DNA of 64,000 nt from Flammeovirga pectinis. GTDB lineage: Bacteria > Bacteroidota > Bacteroidia > Cytophagales > Flammeovirgaceae. Every line of letters starts with the position of its first letter. Position 1 is the stretch's first letter. The DNA is taken from NCBI RefSeq assembly GCF_003970675.1, contig NZ_CP034562.1, forward strand, positions 2,976,001-3,040,000. The letters are read 5' to 3'. The position numbers were made by a program, and so were the translations under genes. This document shows positions 26,497 through 34,658 of the stretch, one piece after another. A model generated the notes under the pieces. It worked only from the letters and a program-made list of their open reading frames with translations. It did no database searches and was not told where the DNA came from.

Positions 26497-28389
26497 TCAA
26501 TCATTTACAGAATACTCCTCTCCTTTTTCATTGATATAAAACGATCTTCCGTTTTGATCTACAACAGGTGCCATACCGTCTTTCATAGCTCCTACGCTAA
26601 CATATTTACCTAATGGTACAACAACACTTCCGTCTGTTTTTACTATGCCTTCATTAAATTCAAAATCAGTTACTTTTAAATACGGATTACCTTCTTCTAC
26701 AAATTCTACTGTTGCATATTTTGAAGGAAAAACCGTATTAAAATCTTTATCTAAAAAGCCAATTCCAATTTTCCCATCTCCTTTATCTTGTAAGAACATA
26801 AAGGCGTAATGCTCTGGTGCAAATTCAGAAAATTGATAGTCTATATTTTGTTCCCACCCTTTACGGTTGTTACTATAATGTACCGTTCCTTTTTGGTGTC
26901 GCATAGAAATAGAATGTCCATTTATAGACTTTCCTGTAAGTTTATCATCTTTTAATGAGTAAAGATCCGTTACTTGTCTTGCTGGGCCGTCTTTCACTTT
27001 GCGTTCCAATAAAAGTATCTCATGTGTAAGTTCAATTTCATGCCCCACCGTAGATTCGTATCTCATATCTGTAACAAGACTACGCTTATTAATATCGTAA
27101 AAAGCATACTTATCTCCTCTGTTACCGACAATTAAAAGACCGTAATCTTCTACATAAGGGGTATAAAGTTGATCGTATTTAATATCTACAACAAACTCAT
27201 TTAAATCTATATCATAAACACCTTGCTTATTTTGGTCATCCATTACGATAATCCATTCTACAGGTTTGTCATCTTCTAATACTGGAGAATAGCTTCTCAA
27301 AGATTCATAATCGTTTACTAGAATCTCGCCTAAATTATCTTCATCTAAAGATATTAATGTGTGTTTTGTTTCCCCTGTTTCAGAATCAAAAGATATGCCT
27401 TGTAAAACTCTGTGATTAAAGTAAACTAAGCTGTCATAACTTAGAGGTATTTCTTCATCATCATTATAGAGCACATAACTACCTGCAGCTACTTTCTTAA
27501 TTTCTAAACTTGGGTGAGCTTCCACTTTATGATCTTCTAATTCTGATGTTACAATAGTACCATCATCTTCTAAAGAATAAATTATATTCTTAGAGATATA
27601 AAGTGCATTATCTGCTAAATTAAATCCTTGAGACTGATAATATTCAGTATCAATTTCTCTAATCTGACTTTCTGAAGGCTGAGTTAGTAACTGTCCTTTT
27701 TTATTAATTAGGTTATAACCGTTTACTGTTTTAATAGCAGAGATATCATCCCATTTATCAAAAGTGATCAATTCTGTAGTTGCTATTCCTCTACTTTTTG
27801 AATGAGAAACTTTTGGTTCTGTAATCATACTGTATGATACAGGATCTAAAATACCTACACCTTGTTCGTTTTCTATTAAAAGAAAGTTATTTACATCAAA
27901 AACTAAAGATTTATAAACTGGATCTATCTTCCATTTTCCTTCTTTAACACTATACAATCCACAACTATTATTTTGATATACTAAATATGTATCAAACTGA
28001 TCAAAAACTCGGATACTATCATATTTCAAGGGTAATAGTTTATCTTCATTACCACTAATTATTCCGGCTTTGTTCTTAGTGTTATAGACAATGAATTCTT
28101 TATCTACTAAAGTTTGCTTTATTTCTAAATATTTAGGTTTAATTACCCATTCCCCATTTAAATCAATTACACCTTTTTTCTGTTTTAGAGTAACAATAGC
28201 TAAACCACTGTCGCTAAACGGGTTCACATCATCAAATAAGTAATTGATTACTAGATTATTGGACGTATTACAATATCCCCATTTATTATCTTTACTTACG
28301 GGTATTAACTTGTCTTTTTCTGTAGTAGCAATACTATTATTTACACATAAAAATAGGGTTAACAATATAACTGTGATAGTAGACTTCAT
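26497..28389 (-). CDS. WG-repeat secreted protein
   Basis: A 630-residue exported protein. It begins with a signal peptide (MKSTITVILLTLFLCVNNSIA) and is then built of repeated segments of about 35-50 residues with the pattern kWGyid..g..vi...yd, for example NKWGYCNTSNNLVINYLFDD and KKGVIDLNGEWVIKPKYLE. These are WG (KWG Leptospira) repeats, thought to form beta-rich scaffolds. The repeats become diverged in the middle. No catalytic motif is seen. It is transcribed away from the purine-uptake operon and close behind the prkA operon, with no shared transcript evident. Confidence 0.82.
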   Translation of the reverse strand: MKSTITVILLTLFLCVNNSIATTEKDKLIPVSKDNKWGYCNTSNNLVINYLFDDVNPFSDSGLAIVTLKQKKGVIDLNGEWVIKPKYLEIKQTLVDKEFIVYNTKNKAGIISGNEDKLLPLKYDSIRVFDQFDTYLVYQNNSCGLYSVKEGKWKIDPVYKSLVFDVNNFLLIENEQGVGILDPVSYSMITEPKVSHSKSRGIATTELITFDKWDDISAIKTVNGYNLINKKGQLLTQPSESQIREIDTEYYQSQGFNLADNALYISKNIIYSLEDDGTIVTSELEDHKVEAHPSLEIKKVAAGSYVLYNDDEEIPLSYDSLVYFNHRVLQGISFDSETGETKHTLISLDEDNLGEILVNDYESLRSYSPVLEDDKPVEWIIVMDDQNKQGVYDIDLNEFVVDIKYDQLYTPYVEDYGLLIVGNRGDKYAFYDINKRSLVTDMRYESTVGHEIELTHEILLLERKVKDGPARQVTDLYSLKDDKLTGKSINGHSISMRHQKGTVHYSNNRKGWEQNIDYQFSEFAPEHYAFMFLQDKGDGKIGIGFLDKDFNTVFPSKYATVEFVEEGNPYLKVTDFEFNEGIVKTDGSVVVPLGKYVSVGAMKDGMAPVVDQNGRSFYINEKGEEYSVND

Positions 28390-28554
28390 CTGATTATTTA
28401 AATAACGAAATTTTAAGATATATATAAGATAAGCATTTTCATCTTGAGTTCAATTTAGTAAAAACTAATAAATAAACAGTGGTAAAAAAATCCTACTTTA
28501 CCATTAAATATTACATTAATTAACTAAATGTTATAAAATTAAAAAACTATACAA

Positions 28555-28562
28555 TACATTTG
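28555..28562 (+). promoter_or_regulatory. -7 box for the channel/permease operon leader
   Basis: TACATTTG, an exact TAnnTTTG match, about 435 bases before the channel gene. No good TTG element is seen upstream. Confidence 0.6.
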
Positions 28563-28904
28563 CACAACTTCTATCGAAACTACAAAACAAACTTGCTTCA
28601 AAAAAAGGACATAAAGCTTATTACTCCAACCTCAAGTAGGTTAAAGTCGTGTAAAAAAAGAGTTGATATTTTATTCTCTTTATTTTCAGTTCCTTTTTAC
28701 AAATCAACAAATATTAAACGTAACAAGAACATTTTATATTGTTCTAAAAGTTTACCTTATCAAAATAATGGAGCAAGTATAATAGCATTAATGTTTGCTA
28801 GTTTTTTAGGTAGTTTAATAGATGCCTCTCGAGATAAAGGCGATGGGAATAGGTTGTATTTAATTACTACTGTACCAAAGCATATCTATACATTTTTAAT
28901 TCTA

Positions 28905-28954
28905 AAAAAAGGAATATTTCCTGTTCATACAAGAGCAGAAAATATTCCTTTTTT
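28905..28954 (+). terminator. Terminator/attenuator hairpin in the leader
   Basis: Fifteen-base arms of the form AAAAAAGGAATATTT and complement, extended inside by CTGTTC/GAGCAG with one wobble, then TTTTTTCTTTT. It stands 44 bases before the ATG of the Tsx-like gene with no credible gene in front. It therefore looks like an expression platform rather than an ordinary gene end. Confidence 0.8.
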
Positions 28955-28997
28955 CTTTTCCAATTCTCTTATTTATTCAAATCTGATTTAAAAAATC

Positions 28998-29843
28998 ATG
29001 AAAAATTTATCACTACTTACCTTATTCGTTTCTGTACTATTTCTGACATTAACAGAATCTATTGCTCAGAACTACAATTCTACTTTTGGTCAAATTGCTT
29101 ACGGAAGTGGTAATAAAGATTTTCAGTTTGGTAACAATACTGATAATGGAAATATGTGGCTACTAACTTTAGACCACGTTTCTGAATGGAGTTACGGTGG
29201 TAACTATGCTTTCATTAATTTTATGGCTGCAGACAACATGATTCCAGATTTACAATTTGATCAAAACGGAGCTCCTATATTCGATCCTGCTACAGGTGCC
29301 CCAGTTGAAGGTACGGAAGGGCCTATTCGTTTATATACAGAATGGTCTCCTTGGTTATCATTAAATAAAATTACGGGGAAAGATTGTGGTTTCTGGATCT
29401 TTAAAGATTTCTCGGCAGAAGGTCAGTTAAATGTATCTTACTCTGGTTACTATGCACTTTTAGGCGGTTTAGGAGTCACTTTTAAAACAGCTAATTACGA
29501 TACATTCTTAAAATTGATGGTGTATTATAAATCTGCAATTTTTGCTGGTCAGCAATCTAACTTAGCACAAATAACAGGTGTTTACGACATCCCATTATCA
29601 AGAAAATTAGGAATTCGTTTACAAGGTTTCTTCGATTTTATTCCAAATGGTGTTGATACAGAAAACAACAACTATATGTGGGGTACAGATTTCCTTGCTC
29701 AACCTAGAGTTCTTTACAACTTAGGACAACACTTTATGCCTGACGAGTTTACAAAACTTGAAGTAGGTTTAGATTTATATATGCATTATAACAGCGAATT
29801 ATCTGTAACTGCTCCTCAAGCTGCAGTTCGTTTAACATGGTAA
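28998..29843 (+). CDS. Tsx-like nucleoside channel, outer-membrane beta-barrel
   Basis: A 281-residue outer-membrane protein with a signal peptide ending SIAQ (residue ~23). It is rich in alternating aromatic strands and ends in Trp (AAVRLTW), the usual barrel terminus. The pattern NMWLLTLDHVSEWSYGGNYAFINF followed by LYTEWSPWLSLN is like the Tsx/DUF5020 nucleoside-channel group. The neighbouring purine permease supports nucleoside or nucleobase passage. Substrate is inferred from family and context. It is the first gene of a two-gene operon, with 50 bases to the permease. Confidence 0.75.
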   Translation: MKNLSLLTLFVSVLFLTLTESIAQNYNSTFGQIAYGSGNKDFQFGNNTDNGNMWLLTLDHVSEWSYGGNYAFINFMAADNMIPDLQFDQNGAPIFDPATGAPVEGTEGPIRLYTEWSPWLSLNKITGKDCGFWIFKDFSAEGQLNVSYSGYYALLGGLGVTFKTANYDTFLKLMVYYKSAIFAGQQSNLAQITGVYDIPLSRKLGIRLQGFFDFIPNGVDTENNNYMWGTDFLAQPRVLYNLGQHFMPDEFTKLEVGLDLYMHYNSELSVTAPQAAVRLTW

Positions 29844-29893
29844 TTTCTCTGCAACCAATTCAATTAATTTACTAATACTACAACAAACCTGAA

Positions 29894-31219
29894 ATGAATA
29901 ATTCACAGGCAGAAAATGGATTTTTAGAGCGCTTTTTTAATATTAAAAAGCACGGTTCTACCAAACGTCAAGAAGTAATTGGAGGGGTAACAACTTTCCT
30001 TACAATGGCCTACATTATATTTGTTAACCCTAGTATTTTAGGTGAAGCAGGTATGGATAAAGGAGCCTTATTTACTGTAACATGTGTTGCAGCTCTTATT
30101 GGTACTTTATTGGCTGCTCTTTGGGCGAGAGTACCTTTTGCAATGGCTCCAGGAATGGGATTAAACGCATTCTTTACTTATGCTTTAGTACTTGGTAGAG
30201 GTTTACCTTGGGAAACAGCTTTAGGTATTGTATTTATATCTGGTATTACTTTTATACTACTTACTGTTTTAGGTGTTAGAGAGAAAATTGTAAATGCAAT
30301 CCCTCTATCGTTACGTTTAGCAACATCAGCTGGTATTGGGCTTTTTATTACTTTTATTGGTTTTAAAAATATGGGTCTAGTAGTTTCTAACCCAGCTACA
30401 TTAGTTGGTTTAGGACATTTAGGTACACCTACAATTATAGCATTACTAGGTCTTATATTTATAGTTGTTTTAGAAGTAATGAAAGTTAGAGGTGGAATTC
30501 TAATTGGAATTATTGTAATGACAATTGTAGGTATGGCTATGGGTGAAGTAGCATTACCTTCAGAAATTGTTTCTTTACCTCCATCTATGGCACCTATTGC
30601 TTTTAAACTAGATATAATGAGTGCATTGGATTTAGCATTTATTGCTCCAATATTCTCTTTTATGTTTGTTGATTTATTTGATTCTGTAGGTACAATTGTA
30701 GCTTGTTCTTATGAAGCTAAAATGGTAGATAAAAAGGGTAATATTCCTAAAATTGGAAGAATATTAGAAGCCGACTCATTAGCAACTGTAATTGGTTCTG
30801 TTCTAGGAACATCTACAACTACAACATATATCGAATCTGCCTCTGGAATTGCACAAGGCGCTAGAACAGGTTTAGCTTCTGTAGTTACTGCTGCTTTATT
30901 TGCAATAGCCCTATTATTTGCCCCTTTAGTAACTATTGTTCCTGCATTTGCTACTGCCCCTGCATTAGTTATGGTGGGTATTTATATGTTTAAAAATATA
31001 AAAGATATTGAATTTAGTGATTTAGTAGAAGGAGCTCCTGCTTTCTTAACTATTATCTTAATGCCATTAACTTACAGTATCAGTAATGGATTAACATTCG
31101 GTTTCCTTTCGTACTTAATTATTGCATTATGCAGCGGTCAGGTAAAAAGAATCTCGAAAGTTATGTGGGTTATTGGTTTACTATCTGCTGTTAATTTATA
31201 CATTGCAGCACTAGCGTAA
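29894..31219 (+). CDS. NCS2-family purine permease (AzgA/PbuG-like)
   Basis: A 441-residue inner-membrane permease with about 13 hydrophobic spans. It belongs to the AzgA-like branch of NCS2, which imports hypoxanthine, guanine or adenine with protons. Diagnostic segments: FLTMAYIIFVNPSIL near 37, MAPGMGLNAFF near 86, FVDLFDSVGTIVA near 257, and LGTSTTTTYIESASGIAQGA near 300. Together with the Tsx-like channel upstream it gives a complete route for purines across both membranes. A terminator follows the stop codon after 22 bases. Confidence 0.92.
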   Translation: MNNSQAENGFLERFFNIKKHGSTKRQEVIGGVTTFLTMAYIIFVNPSILGEAGMDKGALFTVTCVAALIGTLLAALWARVPFAMAPGMGLNAFFTYALVLGRGLPWETALGIVFISGITFILLTVLGVREKIVNAIPLSLRLATSAGIGLFITFIGFKNMGLVVSNPATLVGLGHLGTPTIIALLGLIFIVVLEVMKVRGGILIGIIVMTIVGMAMGEVALPSEIVSLPPSMAPIAFKLDIMSALDLAFIAPIFSFMFVDLFDSVGTIVACSYEAKMVDKKGNIPKIGRILEADSLATVIGSVLGTSTTTTYIESASGIAQGARTGLASVVTAALFAIALLFAPLVTIVPAFATAPALVMVGIYMFKNIKDIEFSDLVEGAPAFLTIILMPLTYSISNGLTFGFLSYLIIALCSGQVKRISKVMWVIGLLSAVNLYIAALA

Positions 31220-31241
31220 CACATAACACTCATTAAATATA

Positions 31242-31279
31242 AAAAAGCAGTAAAGGATTACGATTCTTTACTGCTTTTT
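31242..31279 (+). terminator. Terminator of the permease operon
   Basis: Fourteen-base arms AAAAAGCAGTAAAG and complement with a 10-base loop, ending in a T-run. Confidence 0.9.
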
Positions 31280-31355
31280 ATTTTAATATTAGAATTATAC
31301 ATTAAATTGCTTACCACTTTTACTGCAGATTTAAAACTTTATTACTACTCACTTA

Positions 31356-32045
31356 ATGAACAACAACACTAGGTTTGACACTTACCTAAGTCTTGGAAAT
31401 AGCTTCCACTTTACATACGACTGTTTAAACTTAACAATTTCAAGTATTTCAGATAATCTTGAGAGCGAAACAGGATATATCAAAAATGAGATTCTAAATA
31501 ATTCGAGTTTTCATTTTACTGACAGTAATTTCTTCAATAAGAATATTAAAAATTATATTAGTATCTATAACTCATTTATAGCGCTACATATTAATACATA
31601 TATCGATTATAATGTATTTTTTCACTTCCCCTTAATTAGAAAAGATAATTCTGTTGCTGAATGTGTTTGTGAAGTTTCTATAGATCAGTTAACTGCAGGT
31701 AATAAAATTGCAATTTGCTCAGCTTCTGTATCTATTATTAAAGATAATTTTCAGAATATTGAAAAAGATGGTATTAGTATTATTACATCAATACATAAAT
31801 TTTCCTATTCTACTATCCTTTCTCTAGAAGAGTTAGAACAAAATATTAAAACTACTCAATTGTCTGAGAGAGAAATTGAGATTCTATTTTTAGTTAGTAA
31901 TGGTTTATCAAACCAGCAAATAGCCGACAAAATTAATGTTAGTATACATACTGTTACTACGCATAAAAAAAATATTATTACAAGAACTGGCACATCTAAT
32001 ATTATGAATACTATAAAAAAAGCTGTAAAATTAAAGATGATTTAA
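31356..32045 (+). CDS. LuxR-type transcriptional regulator (first of a tandem pair)
   Basis: A 229-residue protein. The C-terminal ~60 residues are a LuxR/FixJ-type helix-turn-helix: LSEREIEILFLVSNGLSNQQ followed by IADKINVSIHTVTTHKKNI. The N-terminal ~150 residues look like a diverged PAS-type sensor (repeated start around LTISSISDNLESETGY). It has no receiver domain, so it is a one-component regulator. The next gene, 32 bases on, encodes a paralog. The ligand and targets are unknown. Base composition is even more AT-rich than its neighbours. Confidence 0.8.
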   Translation: MNNNTRFDTYLSLGNSFHFTYDCLNLTISSISDNLESETGYIKNEILNNSSFHFTDSNFFNKNIKNYISIYNSFIALHINTYIDYNVFFHFPLIRKDNSVAECVCEVSIDQLTAGNKIAICSASVSIIKDNFQNIEKDGISIITSIHKFSYSTILSLEELEQNIKTTQLSEREIEILFLVSNGLSNQQIADKINVSIHTVTTHKKNIITRTGTSNIMNTIKKAVKLKMI

Positions 32046-32077
32046 CTAGCACACTCCATCCTACTTCCCCTACTATT

Positions 32078-32890
32078 ATGATAGATTTAATTGCTACAGA
32101 TTTTGTAGCTAACCTAACTTACATTTATGAAAATAAAGGTATTGGTAAAAAAATAATTTCCAATACCAATGCATCTTATAATCAAAGTAATACTATAATT
32201 GAAAAGAGCAGTTACTTTAATTATCCTGGACCTACTGTCGATTTTATAGTTGATGTTGAAAAATTCACCTTTTTAGTATTAAAAAATAGAGGTATTAACT
32301 TCGAGTTTCCAAGCATAGAATCTGATTTATCGTTTCTAATCAAAAGTCTTGATGTATTGACATTAGAAGAAGATAAAGACGTCTACCTTTACTCAATCAA
32401 TAAACTTTTTAATTACTTTATCTTTCTATTTTATAAAGATATAGAATGTAATTATAGATCAAGTTTTACCTTCAGAATAAATAATTCTAAAGGAATGATC
32501 AATCAGTTTATGCAACAAAATATTCCTCTTGAAATCAAAAATGGTCAGATTACTAAATTCTATTCTAGTATTACTGATATATCGCATATATCTACTAAAC
32601 AGGAATATAAACTGTCTTTTTTTAATATTATTAATAATGATGTACATCATATAGATATAAAGAAATTTACTCATTCTCCTACTGATCAAGTACCAGAAAT
32701 TAACTTATCGGAAAGAGAGTTAGAAATCCTTATTCATATTTCGAATGGCTTAAATGCAAAGGCTATTGCCATAGAATTAGCTATTTCTATAGAAACAGTG
32801 AACAAGCATAAAAAAAATATGATTAAGAAAAATAATGTAAATAACCTGATTCAATTAGCTACTAAAGCCATTAAAAAGGGTATTCTTTAA
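32078..32890 (+). CDS. LuxR-type transcriptional regulator (second of a tandem pair)
   Basis: A 270-residue paralog of the preceding protein. The helix-turn-helix is LSERELEILIHISNGLNAKA followed by IAIELAISIETVNKHKKNM. The N-terminal sensor region is of similar size and general character but has little clear identity with its neighbour. The pair probably arose by duplication and diverged in signal recognition. The short gap favours one transcript. Confidence 0.78.
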   Translation: MIDLIATDFVANLTYIYENKGIGKKIISNTNASYNQSNTIIEKSSYFNYPGPTVDFIVDVEKFTFLVLKNRGINFEFPSIESDLSFLIKSLDVLTLEEDKDVYLYSINKLFNYFIFLFYKDIECNYRSSFTFRINNSKGMINQFMQQNIPLEIKNGQITKFYSSITDISHISTKQEYKLSFFNIINNDVHHIDIKKFTHSPTDQVPEINLSERELEILIHISNGLNAKAIAIELAISIETVNKHKKNMIKKNNVNNLIQLATKAIKKGIL

Positions 32891-32965
32891 TGCATAACAA
32901 CATTGAATAAAATAATAATTTAACACTTTATTACTTGTTGAAAGATAGTTGTATAAAGTAAATAC

Positions 32966-32973
32966 TATATTTG
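32966..32973 (+). promoter_or_regulatory. -7 box upstream of the beta-propeller gene
   Basis: TATATTTG, an exact TAnnTTTG match. Its final TTG (32971) is in frame with the following gene, so a longest-frame caller would use it as a start codon. Transcription should begin a few bases downstream of it. Confidence 0.65.
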
Positions 32974-33006
32974 CATGTGAATAAAACTGCAGACAAAATT
33001 TTTAGT

Positions 33007-33870
33007 ATGTATAAGATAATTTTTAGTTTCTTTTTCTGTTTAACTTTAACGAGTACTGTTTTTGCCCAAAAAGAAGAAGGCAAAAAGAAGAAAAACAAAA
33101 AGACAATTACTGCCGATCCAAATGCAAAACTTATAAAACCTACTGATGTAGCCTTTGATGAGAAATCTGGACTGTTTTATATTAGTTCTCCTGGTAACCA
33201 TGGTATCATAAAAAGAGGTCGCCGAGGAGGTGCTGTTTTTGCCGTAAAAGATTTATTACACCCTAGAGGATTAACTACTTATGGAGGTATTCTATATGTT
33301 GCAGATTCCAATAGAGTGGTTGGCTATCAATTAAAAACATCTAAAAAAGTCTTTGAAGAAAATATTGACGGGGCCAATGCTTTACATAGCATAGCTTGTG
33401 ATGGATCGCATTTATTTGTATCTGACAAATCTGTTTCTAAGATTTTTAAAATCACGATAAAATCTAAGAAACAAGAAATTCTTACTGCTGATATTGTTAA
33501 CCCTACTGGGTTATATTACGATAAAAAATTAAGAGAAATTTTAATTCTAAGTTCTCAAGAAAGTGGTGGAGGGGTTTATACTTATAACCTTAGAAATAAA
33601 GAAATTGAGTTACGATTAACAGTTGATGAATTTCCTTATTTAGAAGATATTACTTTTAATGAATCTATGAGTTATTACATTACTGCTTGGGGAGCAGACC
33701 ATAAAGAAAATGTAATAATTAAAATTAATAGTAGCTTAAAAAGAGAGGCAAGAGTTATCCAATCTTCTACAGATGGACCAAGTGGTTTACTTTATATAAA
33801 AAGAACAAACGAACTGGCCATTGCAAGTGAATATTCTAATAATCTGAATATTATTAAACTAGGTTACTAA
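33007..33870 (+). CDS. Secreted NHL/SMP-30-like beta-propeller protein
   Basis: A 287-residue exported protein starting at the ATG at 33007. It opens with a clean signal peptide (MYKIIFSFFFCLTLTSTVFA), then a Lys-rich stretch (KEEGKKKKNKK), then about six repeats of the type P.dva.d..g.lyisd....i. Examples are KPTDVAFDEKSGLFYISSPG, HPRGLTTYGGILYVADSNRV and HSIACDGSHLFVSDKSVSKI. This is the pattern of SMP-30/NHL propellers. It may bind ligands or hydrolyse a lactone, but I see no definite metal-site set. The start is supported by the promoter box that occupies the upstream TTG. Confidence 0.8.
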   Translation: MYKIIFSFFFCLTLTSTVFAQKEEGKKKKNKKTITADPNAKLIKPTDVAFDEKSGLFYISSPGNHGIIKRGRRGGAVFAVKDLLHPRGLTTYGGILYVADSNRVVGYQLKTSKKVFEENIDGANALHSIACDGSHLFVSDKSVSKIFKITIKSKKQEILTADIVNPTGLYYDKKLREILILSSQESGGGVYTYNLRNKEIELRLTVDEFPYLEDITFNESMSYYITAWGADHKENVIIKINSSLKREARVIQSSTDGPSGLLYIKRTNELAIASEYSNNLNIIKLGY

Positions 33871-33903
33871 TTAGATTACAGAAGTAGTTTATAAAAATAT
33901 TTT

Positions 33904-33964
33904 ACGCTTTACAGTATAAATCCAACTTTTTTGAAGGGGATTTATACTGTAAAGCGTTTTTTTT
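33904..33964 (+). terminator. Very long intrinsic terminator
   Basis: A perfect 20-base stem (33904-33923 with 33938-33957) around a 14-base loop, then eight Ts. It is the longest perfect stem I found in the window. Confidence 0.92.
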
Positions 33965-34052
33965 ATGTTATAATATTAAAAATATATAATTAATTCTTCG
34001 GTATTTTATAAATTAAAACACGGAATTTAAACTTCACGATTTTATTAACAGA

Positions 34053-34523
34053 ATGAAAAGTATTTTATTGATTGCTACTACACTCTTCTGCTTAGGCTGT
34101 AGTAGTTCTGATGAGGTAAATACTGATGTGCGTTACGAGGCTGTAAAGGGGTTTCATAAAGTTGAAACTAGCGATACATTAGACCATGAAAAACTCATCG
34201 TTTTTACTGAAATTTCAGATATTGGGAAAGGTACAATTACACGCCCCGAAGGACATATATGGCCAGAAGAAATAACATTAAGAATGCCTTTTGATAGGCT
34301 AGAAGGTTTTAAAGCTTATTCTAATACCGACAAAGATCATTTATTTGAGCAATTTTATTCCTCAAATCCGAGACAACCTCAGTATGTTTCAACATTCAAA
34401 GGTTCTGAATTAAAAACTTCAATTAAAGATCTACCCTACATAGATATTCAATTACCAAAGGAGATGTTTCAAGACAATCCAAAATTAATTTATGTAGAAT
34501 GGGTAAATGTTTACCGTAATTAA
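34053..34523 (+). CDS. Lipoprotein of unknown function
   Basis: A 156-residue lipoprotein with lipobox LGC (Cys16 in LFCLGCSSSDE). The mature part is a small mixed domain with no motif I recognise. Features: EVNTDVRYEAVKGFHKVETS, an acidic middle, and the ending LIYVEWVNVYRN. It has its own terminator four bases after the stop codon. I cannot assign a function. Confidence 0.7.
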   Translation: MKSILLIATTLFCLGCSSSDEVNTDVRYEAVKGFHKVETSDTLDHEKLIVFTEISDIGKGTITRPEGHIWPEEITLRMPFDRLEGFKAYSNTDKDHLFEQFYSSNPRQPQYVSTFKGSELKTSIKDLPYIDIQLPKEMFQDNPKLIYVEWVNVYRN

Positions 34524-34526
34524 ATG

Positions 34527-34560
34527 AAAAAAGGACTGCTTCCCCACAGTCCTTTTTTTT
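34527..34560 (+). terminator. Terminator of the lipoprotein gene
   Basis: Arms AAAAAAGGACTG and CAGTCCTTTTTT with an 8-base loop, ending in a T-run. It is directly after the stop codon. Confidence 0.92.
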
Positions 34561-34622
34561 ATACTCTTTCTTAAAGATTCTATATGAAATGCCGTTTTTT
34601 CTATTTTCCCAATAAATAAACC

Positions 34623-34630
34623 TACCTTTG
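34623..34630 (+). promoter_or_regulatory. -7 box of the DEAD-box helicase gene
   Basis: TACCTTTG, an exact TAnnTTTG match, 28 bases before the ATG. Confidence 0.65.
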
Positions 34631-34658
34631 TGTTTCGTCAAGAAATAAAAAGAAAAAG

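Larger units (their letters stand above)
28390..28997 (+). other. Long 5' region of the nucleoside/purine uptake operon
   Basis: About 600 bases without a convincing gene. A promoter box at 28555-28562 gives a predicted start near 28568 and hence about 430 bases of leader. Several short hairpins are visible (AACCT/AGGTT near 28630, AGAACA/TGTTCT near 28727, TAGCA/TGCTA near 28783, GCCT/AGGC near 28825). It ends in a strong terminator 44 bases before the channel gene. A 143-codon frame (28560-28991) runs through the terminator and starts at the TTG of the promoter box. I do not think it is a gene, though its length leaves some doubt. Confidence 0.55.

Noticed and set aside
28568-28900. A known guanine/adenine riboswitch in the purine permease leader
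   Set aside because: I searched by eye for the conserved junction and loop segments of the purine aptamer and did not find them. Only the expression-platform-like hairpin is supported.
28560-28991. 143-codon frame in front of the Tsx-like gene
   Set aside because: Starts at the TTG of a promoter box, crosses the terminator hairpin, and shows no domain or signal peptide. Its length is still unusual, so a homolog search would be decisive.
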